Shown: one piece after another, positions 57,860-64,000 of the stretch
Layout of the letters: every line of letters starts with the position of its first letter
Numbering within the stretch: the first letter of the stretch is position 1
Translations under genes and position numbers: made by a program
The notes under the pieces: model-generated
What the model was told of the DNA's origin: nothing
The model's input: the letters and a program-made list of their open reading frames with translations, nothing else
Database searches by the model: none
Origin: Pedobacter polaris
GTDB taxonomy: Bacteria > Bacteroidota > Bacteroidia > Sphingobacteriales > Sphingobacteriaceae
Assembly: GCF_005116505.1 (NCBI RefSeq)
Contig: NZ_SWBR01000003.1
Location: 372,001 to 436,000, forward strand
Reading direction: 5' to 3'
Length of the DNA stretch: 64,000 nucleotides

Positions 57860-58591
57860 ATGATGGCTGAGGATAAAATTTTACTAGTTGCCCGCTACAG
57901 TGAGGGAGATATGGATGAAAATGAAATTGCCAATTTTAAAACACAATTGCAAGATGATGTTGAGTTGCAACAAAATTTAAAGGAGTATCAAAACATTCAT
58001 CAAAGTTTAAAAATGCAATTGGCTAATGATGAAAGTGATCAACGTTTTAAGCAACATTTAAACACTTTAGGTAGACAACATTTTAGCGAAGAAGTTAAAG
58101 TTATTTCATTTAGACCGTATAAAAAATGGCTTCCAGCAGTTGCTGCAATATTAGTTGTAGGTTTATTGCTTTGGGCACCATGGAATAGCAGTTTGTATAG
58201 CAATTATGCAGATAATGGACAAATGTTGATTACAGAAAGAGGAGCAGCACAGCAAACTAATTTAGATGTTGCCGCTTCATTTTATAATGATAAAGATTAT
58301 GTAGCAGCAGAAAAATTACTAGAAAGGGAATACCTGGCCAATCTACAAAATGAAATGGTGGGTTATTATTATGGTATTGCTTTAATAGAAACCCATCAAG
58401 AAGAAGTTGCAAGAACCGTTTTAACCAAAATTTATATTGGAGAATCTGCATTTAAATATGATGCAGCTTATTATATTGCACTAAGTTATTTAAAAGAGGA
58501 TAAAAATACCGATTGTATAGCTTGGCTGAAAAAAATTCCACCAGGAACAGGCCGTTATGCAAAAGCCACGGAATTATTAACAAAATTATAG
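57860..58591 (+). CDS. Membrane protein with anti-sigma-like topology and TPR-like C-terminus
   Basis: A 243-residue protein with a cytosolic N-terminal part of about 85 residues (helical, containing LVARYSEGDMDENEIANF as in zinc-less anti-sigma N-termini), one membrane helix at about 90-108 (WLPAVAAILVVGLLLWAP) and a periplasmic C-terminus with two or three TPR-like helix pairs (VAASFYNDKDYVAAEKLLER, YYYGIALIETHQEEVARTVL, AYYIALSYLKEDKNTDCIAW). The layout and the 2-bp gap to the sigma gene suggest an anti-sigma factor that senses a periplasmic event. Sequence similarity to a named anti-sigma family is not clear. Confidence 0.7.
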   Translation: MMAEDKILLVARYSEGDMDENEIANFKTQLQDDVELQQNLKEYQNIHQSLKMQLANDESDQRFKQHLNTLGRQHFSEEVKVISFRPYKKWLPAVAAILVVGLLLWAPWNSSLYSNYADNGQMLITERGAAQQTNLDVAASFYNDKDYVAAEKLLEREYLANLQNEMVGYYYGIALIETHQEEVARTVLTKIYIGESAFKYDAAYYIALSYLKEDKNTDCIAWLKKIPPGTGRYAKATELLTKL

Positions 58592-58594
58592 CAG

Positions 58595-59383
58595 ATGATT
58601 CAGGTTGAATTTGCAAACAACGTTGTAAATGTTTTAAAAAAAGATGCTAATGTAATAGGATTAGCTGTAGCCGGTTCGTGGATTTCTGATGAACTTGATG
58701 AATTTTCAGACCTAGATTTAATATTGGTAACCAAAGAAAAAATTAGTGGTGATAAATCTAAAATGCTTTGGTACGCAAACAGTTTTGGTGATTTATTAAA
58801 TGGTTTTACTGGAGAACATGTTGGTGAACCCAGGGTGTTAATTTGTTTATATGACAACCCATCATTACATGTAGATATTAAGTTTGTAACACTTGGGGAG
58901 TTTAAAATCCGTGTTGAAAATCCTGTTATATTATTAGATACAGATGGGCTGTTAAAAGATGCTATTGAACAATCATCAGCTCAATTTCCTTATCCAGATT
59001 ACCAATGGATTGAAGATCGGTTTTGGATTTGGGTACATTATGCCTTATTAAAAATAGGAAGAGGGGAGTATTTTGAAGCCATTGATTTTTTTGGTTTTGT
59101 AAGAATGGTAGTGTTAGGTCCCTTATTACATATTAAGAATAAAAATTTGCCAAGAGGTGTAAGAAAAGTTGAAACACAACTTGATGTTAAAGACTTTGAA
59201 CAATTGAAACTTACGTTGGCAAGTCACAACCGAAAATCGTTGATAGCTGCCTTGACAAATATGATTGATTTATACCGAAGCCTGCAAAACGAATTATTTA
59301 CAAGCGAGATTTTAAGACAAGAAAAAACTGAAAAGGCTGTTATTGCCTATCTTGAAAAAATTAAAAATGTTGGTGAGAATTAA
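58595..59383 (+). CDS. Nucleotidyltransferase-domain protein
   Basis: A 262-residue cytosolic protein. The N-terminal half carries the nucleotidyltransferase signature GSWISDELDEFSDLDLILV (about residues 26-44), in which the GS and paired Asp residues of the metal site are intact, and a third acidic position in LHVDIKFV near residue 90. The C-terminal half is helical. Such folds occur in aminoglycoside adenylyltransferases, minimal antitoxin-type enzymes and many uncharacterised proteins. It follows the anti-sigma-like gene by 3 bp and is probably cotranscribed. Target unknown. Confidence 0.8.
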   Translation: MIQVEFANNVVNVLKKDANVIGLAVAGSWISDELDEFSDLDLILVTKEKISGDKSKMLWYANSFGDLLNGFTGEHVGEPRVLICLYDNPSLHVDIKFVTLGEFKIRVENPVILLDTDGLLKDAIEQSSAQFPYPDYQWIEDRFWIWVHYALLKIGRGEYFEAIDFFGFVRMVVLGPLLHIKNKNLPRGVRKVETQLDVKDFEQLKLTLASHNRKSLIAALTNMIDLYRSLQNELFTSEILRQEKTEKAVIAYLEKIKNVGEN

Positions 59384-59501
59384 CGGATTTTATAAAGTTT
59401 AATTGTTACAGCATGGTTTAATCAATTTTACTATATTTAATCTTTAATAACGCTCAAAACTTTTCCATGCTTCAAGTAGAACTAAACAAAGTTAACTAGC
59501 T

Positions 59502-61853
59502 ATGTCAACAAAATCTAAAAAATTGATTCGCTGGTTTTTAATACGGCCTAAAGCAGCAGGTTTTATATTTTTTCTATTTCTACTTACACTCATTTTTTTA
59601 ATTGTTCAACAACGTTACCACCTATTTAGAGAAAATAAAGAGAGAGATATCGCTAGTATTTTACATGGAGTAGAAGAAAAGTTAGAACAGTCTTTAAAAA
59701 ATACTTATACCGTAGCATTAACACTTGCTTTAACATTAGATAACAAGGGTGTTCCTAAAAATTTCGATAAGGTTGCAGAACAGCTGATGCGTTCTAACCC
59801 AGATTTACAAGCAGTTCAACTGGTGCCAAATGGAGTAATTAAATACGTTTATCCATTAAAAGGAAATGAAGCAGTACTAAACTTAGATCTTTTTAAAAGT
59901 GCACCACAAACTGTATATGAAGTAAAGAAAGCCATTGCTGCCAGAAAAATGTACTATCAAGGCCCAGTTAAACTTACACAAGGCGGTACAGGGGTGGTAG
60001 GTAGACTACCGCTATTTATCGATAATAAATTTTGGGGCTTTTCTGCAGTAGTTATCAAGTTGACAACATTTTTTAAAATTGCAGGTATAGATAATAAGCA
60101 ATACGAAGATTATCAATTTCAATTTTCTAAATTCAATGAAATAACAGGTAAAGAAGAATTTTTTCTTCCAACGCCACCAAATTTTTCAAGGGCACAATCT
60201 AAAGCCATTACTTTTCCAGATGGCGATTGGAAACTATATGTTGTTAATGTAAACCAATTTGATACATGGTGGGAGTTGATCAGTGCAATTACATTTGGTT
60301 TAGGCACTGCCGTATTATCAAGCTACTTATTAACTAGGTTACTGAAAAAACAAGGTGAATTGCAGAATATGGTATTCACTCAAGCTTCGCAATTGGTTCA
60401 TACAGAAAGTAAGTATAAAAAAATATTTGATCACGCCGCGATCGGCATTGCGAGGGTAAATTCTGTTACCGGAGAAATTTTAGAAGTAAACGAATACCTA
60501 TGTAATTTTTTAGGTTATACAGAAGCAGAATTGTTTGCCAAAAAAATAAAATCTGTAATTTATCCAGATGATGTGAACGATGATGGTGCCTATTTTAAAC
60601 AGATTTTAGCAGGGAAGATCAGGAAATTTAATAAAGTAAAAAGATACTTAAACAAAAACGGAAAAATTATTTGGGGCAATGTGATTATAACCCCCTTATG
60701 GGATGCTGGAGCAGAGCCAACCAACCATATTGTAATTGTAGAAGACGTAACCAAGCGTAAAGAAGAAGAACAAATTTTAATATCGTCTCAGCGTAGAATA
60801 GAATCGCTAATTAATACCATTGATGGAATTGTATGGGAAGGAGATCCAGAACGCAATAGATATACCTTTATAAGCAAAAAAGTGTATGACATTTTAGGCT
60901 ATTCACCAAAACAATGGGTTGCCATTCCAAATTTTTGGTTTGACCATTTACACCCAGAAGATCGAGAATGGGTACACAGTTATACTTTAAAATCTACAGA
61001 AGAAAAAGAAAGAGATTTTGAATATAGAATGATTGCTAAAGACGGTTCTGTTGTATGGATTAGAGACATAGTTACTGTAATTGCAGAAGAAGACAATCAA
61101 GTAAAGCTTAGGGGTATTATGATTGATGTGACCAGCAAGGTACAAGCAACCAATGCACTGAGTAAGTCTTTTAATTTGGTAACAGAACAAAATAAACGAT
61201 TGCTTAATTTCTCTTATATCGTTTCTCATAACCTGCGTTCTCATGCCAGTAACATATTAGGTATTTCTACATTGATAGAAAATGCAGAAACAGAAGAAGA
61301 TAGAGATGAAATGATCAAACTATTAAAAACGGTGGCCGATAATTTGAATGACACTTTGCTTAATTTAAATAACATTGTTAACATTCAAACTAGCATTGAT
61401 ATTATTGTTGAACCCTTAAGCCTAAACGATTATATTGTTAATACCATGACTGCCCAAAATGCGCAGATTTTGGCTAAGGAAGCAACTATTTTAAATAAGG
61501 TAGATCCAAATGTGCTGGTTAATTTTAACCGGGCTTATTTGCAAAGTATTTTGCTTAATTTAATTTCTAATGCCTTACGTTATAGTCACCCAGATCGAAA
61601 ACCAGTAATTTCTATTACCTGTTTTGAAGAAAATAATCAATTGGTATTAAGAGTATCTGATAATGGGGTAGGTATAGATTTAAATAAACATGGCGACAAG
61701 ATGTTTGGCATCTACCAAACTTTTAATGGCAATGCCGATGCTAGGGGCTTTGGTTTGTTTATCTCTAAAAATCAAGTAGAGGCAATGGGAGGGAAAATTG
61801 ATGTAGAAAGCGCTATTAATAAGGGAACTACTTTTAAAATTTATTTTAAATAA
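59502..61853 (+). CDS. Sensor histidine kinase with CHASE-like and two PAS domains
   Basis: A 783-residue inner-membrane sensor. Membrane helices at about 17-37 and 262-283 enclose a periplasmic CHASE-like domain (LRSNPDLQAVQLVPNGVIKYVYP region). Two PAS domains follow at about 305-425 and 430-550, then a HisKA domain with the phosphoacceptor His576 in IVSHNLRSHASN and a HATPase domain with N box NLISNALRYS, G1 DNGVGIDL and G2 ARGFGLFIS. There is no receiver domain, and no response regulator gene is in the window, so its partner is encoded elsewhere. A bidirectional terminator follows it. Confidence 0.93.
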   Translation: MSTKSKKLIRWFLIRPKAAGFIFFLFLLTLIFLIVQQRYHLFRENKERDIASILHGVEEKLEQSLKNTYTVALTLALTLDNKGVPKNFDKVAEQLMRSNPDLQAVQLVPNGVIKYVYPLKGNEAVLNLDLFKSAPQTVYEVKKAIAARKMYYQGPVKLTQGGTGVVGRLPLFIDNKFWGFSAVVIKLTTFFKIAGIDNKQYEDYQFQFSKFNEITGKEEFFLPTPPNFSRAQSKAITFPDGDWKLYVVNVNQFDTWWELISAITFGLGTAVLSSYLLTRLLKKQGELQNMVFTQASQLVHTESKYKKIFDHAAIGIARVNSVTGEILEVNEYLCNFLGYTEAELFAKKIKSVIYPDDVNDDGAYFKQILAGKIRKFNKVKRYLNKNGKIIWGNVIITPLWDAGAEPTNHIVIVEDVTKRKEEEQILISSQRRIESLINTIDGIVWEGDPERNRYTFISKKVYDILGYSPKQWVAIPNFWFDHLHPEDREWVHSYTLKSTEEKERDFEYRMIAKDGSVVWIRDIVTVIAEEDNQVKLRGIMIDVTSKVQATNALSKSFNLVTEQNKRLLNFSYIVSHNLRSHASNILGISTLIENAETEEDRDEMIKLLKTVADNLNDTLLNLNNIVNIQTSIDIIVEPLSLNDYIVNTMTAQNAQILAKEATILNKVDPNVLVNFNRAYLQSILLNLISNALRYSHPDRKPVISITCFEENNQLVLRVSDNGVGIDLNKHGDKMFGIYQTFNGNADARGFGLFISKNQVEAMGGKIDVESAINKGTTFKIYFK

Positions 61854-61867
61854 TTGCCTAAAAAAGC

Positions 61868-61901
61868 AAAAAGGGATAACTAAATCAGCCATCCCTTTTT
61901 T
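61868..61901. terminator. Bidirectional terminator
   Basis: AAAAAGGGAT (61868-61877) pairs with ATCCCTTTTT (61891-61900), with A/T runs on both sides. It serves the histidine kinase on the plus strand and the convergent acidic gene on the minus strand. Confidence 0.88.
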
Positions 61902-61910
61902 CAATTTTTT

Positions 61911-62126
61911 TTATTCATCATCATCTTCACCAGCATCTAAAATATAAGATGGTTCTGATGCATCATAGGCTTGTTTAAGCATATCGGTTTGAGGTTCCTC
62001 TTCTTCTTCTGAGGAAACATTGGTATCATCAAAACCATTAGAGTGGATGTCTTTTTGACTTTGTTGGTCTTCTGCCTCCGAGTTCTGAGAATCATCAAGA
62101 GGAATATTGTTTTCTGGAGTGATCAT
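61911..62126 (-). CDS. Small acidic protein, unknown function
   Basis: A 71-residue, strongly acidic protein (runs of Glu and Asp: SSEEEEEPQ and GEDDDE at the C-terminus), predicted to be disordered and cytosolic. I recognise no family. It is supported as a gene by its convergent terminator, clear ATG at 62126 and non-random composition, but a short open frame of this kind could also be fortuitous. Confidence 0.5.
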   Translation of the reverse strand: MITPENNIPLDDSQNSEAEDQQSQKDIHSNGFDDTNVSSEEEEEPQTDMLKQAYDASEPSYILDAGEDDDE

Positions 62127-62440
62127 AGGTTTTACGTTTGTTGATATAACAACGGATTGATGGTTGTTGTTTTGAGATTTAGGCTAAAGGAGCAAAGCTA
62201 ATCATTTACTTCTTGTGGCACTAAGTTAAACAAGACAGGGTTTGTTTCCGCTCTTTGCCGCGGTGGCATCAAACTTTTCCCTTGATGGAAAAGTATGCAA
62301 AAGATCAAGTCAGGAACGAAGCTTCCTCGCTCAGGGCTACGCATGGCCCGCCGTTCCTGTCACCCCAACGCTCTTTGGACAGTAGTTAATAAGAAAATTA
62401 GGGGTTGATGATGGGTTGGATAGCGGGAAGCTTATTCAAC
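62127..62440. repeat. Intergenic gap with a structured interspersed element
   Basis: No gene is seen in this gap. It is GC-richer than its surroundings between about 62240 and 62380. CTTTTCC (62274-62280) pairs with GGAAAAG (62287-62293), CAGGAACG (62311-62318) pairs with CGTTCCTG (62352-62359), and GGGC/GCCC forms an inner stem. The wording around CCGCGGTGGCATCAAAC is familiar as a repeat present in many copies in related genomes. At 62181 the words GGCTAAAGG and CAAAGCTAA also echo the AAAGC-word repeats. Confidence 0.6.
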
Positions 62441-62489
62441 AATACCTAAAATTAGGTATTGATTGGGTGATTAAATACTTATACATTTC
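62441..62489 (+). promoter_or_regulatory. 20-bp palindrome and promoter of the small secreted gene
   Basis: AATACCTAA-AA-TTAGGTATT (62441-62460) is a perfect 9-bp inverted repeat. It overlaps a TTG at 62459-62461 that sits 20 bp before TACATTTC (62482-62489), a one-mismatch -7 box. A dimeric regulator binding here would cover the -33 element. No regulator gene is adjacent. Confidence 0.5.
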
Positions 62490-62510
62490 GCAATCTCAAT
62501 ACATTTAAAA

Positions 62511-62942
62511 ATGAATAACATAGTAAAATTAGCAACAATCGTATTATTGACAATGGTGTCATTCGCCGTTAAAAGTCAGGCGCAAACTTTTAATGAGACT
62601 CTTAAATACATTAATCAAAAATTTGTTTGCTGTACCAAGTCAACAGCCACATACAAAGGTCAGTCAGTTCAAGTTACCTCTCAGGGACTAGTTACAGTAA
62701 CCGGCTTTCTAAAGGATGAAAACAGAGTGTACAATGCCAAGTTTGATCTACTTAGTCTCTATACTGGAAAGGATGGGAAATATCCAATTTACACTACGGG
62801 TAACCATCTTAGTTTTGATGATAAACCAGCTCATGCCTTTACTTTTGTATTTAAAACAGTTGAAGAAGCTGAAAGCGTTAAGAAAGCTTTTATTCATCTG
62901 CAAACACTCTGTAAAAAGAATAGAGAATCATTTGATAACTAG
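62511..62942 (+). CDS. Small secreted protein, unknown function
   Basis: A 143-residue protein from ATG 62511 with a signal peptide (to about residue 25, VKSQAQTF). The mature part includes a CC pair (FVCCTKSTATY), beta-like segments and an amphipathic C-terminal helix (TVEEAESVKKAFIHLQTLCKK). No domain is recognised. It stands alone behind a promoter with a perfect 20-bp palindrome, so it is probably an independently regulated periplasmic protein. Confidence 0.7.
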   Translation: MNNIVKLATIVLLTMVSFAVKSQAQTFNETLKYINQKFVCCTKSTATYKGQSVQVTSQGLVTVTGFLKDENRVYNAKFDLLSLYTGKDGKYPIYTTGNHLSFDDKPAHAFTFVFKTVEEAESVKKAFIHLQTLCKKNRESFDN

Positions 62943-63178
62943 ATGTAAATAAGGGTAACTAATCATTGGAGTAGAAAAAATAGCTTGAAGAGTTAAAAAT
63001 GGCCACTTTGATTGCGGAATGAGCGGCCACTTCCCCGAAATATCCATGTTATTAACAAAATACGACACATAAGTTTACCGTTTGATTTAACGCACAGCTA
63101 TTTTCATTTATTAACCGAAGTCAAGAAATATGTTTAAAACTTAGAGTTGTTTTGCACTCAGTCTTTTAAAACATATAC

Positions 63179-64000
63179 ATGAAACAAATAGGTACAACCG
63201 TTTTATTTTTATTATTCTTATTTACCTCAGCTTTCTCCCAGAATTTCAATCAAACCGTGAGGGGAGTGATAACGGATCAGGACAGTAAGCAGCCTATAGA
63301 GGGTGCCACAATAACTATCGCTGGTAGTAATCCTTTAAAAGTTATAGTAACCGACAAAGACGGGAGCTTTAGGTTCGACAATATGCCAATTGGAAGAATT
63401 ATTTTACACGTGTCAAACGTGGGGTACGAAAAAATTATACTTCCTAATATTGTTGTTAATTCGGGCAAGGAAACAGTTTTAAATATAAACATGCAAGAGG
63501 CTGTTGCTCAACTGGAAGGAATAGTATTAACTTTCGATAAAAACAAAGGTCAGCCCTTAAATGATATGGCCTTGGTAAGTGGTCGGTCTATTTCTCCAGA
63601 ACAAACGAATAGATATGCAGGTGGTTTCAATGATCCATCGAGGATCTTGTCTAATTTTGCAGGAGTTACCAGTTCTCAGGACGGCAGTAATGATATTATT
63701 GTGCGAGGTAACTCTCCTAAATATATTCAATGGCGGTTAGAGGGGATGCAAATTACAAATCCAAATCATTTTTCTGATCAAAGCGCAGTAGGTGGTTCTA
63801 TTAGTGCGTTAAATAATAACTTGTTAGCAACTTCAGACTTTTATACCGGTGCCTTTTCAGCAGAATATGGAGATGTATTGTCCGGGGTATATGATGTTAA
63901 ACTAAGGCAAGGAAATAATGAAAAATTCGAATCAACATTTGGTCTAGGTGTATTAGGTACAGAACTTACATTCGAAGGGCCATTTAAAAAGGGCTATAAA
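63179..64000 (+). CDS. TonB-dependent outer membrane receptor, 3' part outside window
   Basis: An open frame of 274 codons from ATG 63179 to the window end. It has a signal peptide (to about residue 20, SAFSQN), a carboxypeptidase-like regulatory domain (about 28-112; VRGVITDQDSKQPIEGATI), then a plug domain with DPSRILSNFAGVTSS, IIVRGNSPKYIQWRLEGMQI and GAFSAEYGDVLSG. The beta-barrel begins near the edge. It is a different lineage from the receptor at 34735, closer to the group with the RGNSP plug motif. No SusD gene can be seen. The ligand is unknown. Confidence 0.9.
   Translation, partial: MKQIGTTVLFLLFLFTSAFSQNFNQTVRGVITDQDSKQPIEGATITIAGSNPLKVIVTDKDGSFRFDNMPIGRIILHVSNVGYEKIILPNIVVNSGKETVLNINMQEAVAQLEGIVLTFDKNKGQPLNDMALVSGRSISPEQTNRYAGGFNDPSRILSNFAGVTSSQDGSNDIIVRGNSPKYIQWRLEGMQITNPNHFSDQSAVGGSISALNNNLLATSDFYTGAFSAEYGDVLSGVYDVKLRQGNNEKFESTFGLGVLGTELTFEGPFKKGYK

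Overview
The window is a low-GC, gene-dense segment that looks like a Bacteroidota genome of the Sphingobacteriaceae (Pedobacter-like). Supporting signs are an mraZ-to-ftsZ division and cell-wall cluster with a PASTA-containing FtsI and an enlarged MraY, a serine palmitoyltransferase-like gene, a small histone H1-like protein, two TonB-dependent receptors with carboxypeptidase-like plug extensions, TAnnTTTG-type -7 promoter boxes and scattered palindromic intergenic repeats. Species assignment is inference; no rRNA or tRNA gene was recognised.

Region 1 (1-4426) is the edge of an exopolysaccharide locus: a polysaccharide-export lipoprotein running off the left end, two related small secreted Cys proteins sharing a PCPIDDY C-terminal signature (one with a helix plus basic tail as in an exosortase-type sorting signal, one without), a GT2 glycosyltransferase and a WecA/MraY-type initiating sugar-phosphate transferase. 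Region 2 (4494-7186) is a glycolytic operon gap - GNAT - pgk closed by a strong terminator.

Region 3 (7222-23383) is the division/cell wall cluster mraZ, rsmH, ftsL-like, ftsI, murE, mraY, murD, ftsW, murG, murC, ftsQ, ftsA, ftsZ, with overlapping or abutting genes and few gaps. It is preceded by 10-bp-spaced GTGG repeats that look like the MraZ operator, and a cluster of three DnaA-box-like 9-mers lies between ftsA and ftsZ. Region 4 (23561-34540) carries spt, the histone H1-like gene, dapA, ligA, an AcpH-like gene, tyrS, an orphan LuxE-type adenylating enzyme, a small membrane protein and a penicillin-acylase-type Ntn hydrolase. Region 5 (34698-37689) is a TonB-dependent receptor with an inverted repeat before it and a terminator after it.

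Region 6 (37770-50454) is a maltodextrin/glycogen operon: exported GH13, beta-phosphoglucomutase, GH65 phosphorylase, lipoprotein GH13, sugar MFS symporter, GH31 glucosidase and GlgB. The parts fit a route in which exported amylases shorten glucans, the symporter imports maltose or short dextrins, GH65 and PgmB give glucose and glucose 6-phosphate, GH31 trims residual oligomers and GlgB branches stored glucan. No SusC/SusD pair is present here.

Region 7 (50471-59383) holds a repeat-rich gap, a small DUF6717-like gene with a partial copy of its own 5' end, and the most unusual neighbourhood of the window: an exported, membrane-anchored TPR-CHAT protease, a PKD/beta-barrel surface protein and a lipoprotein on the minus strand, divergent from an ECF sigma factor, a membrane protein with anti-sigma-like topology and TPR-like C-terminus, and a nucleotidyltransferase. 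Region 8 (59502-64000) has a CHASE-like/PAS hybrid-free histidine kinase, an acidic small protein, a structured interspersed repeat, a small secreted protein behind a 20-bp palindrome, and the 5' part of a second TonB-dependent receptor.
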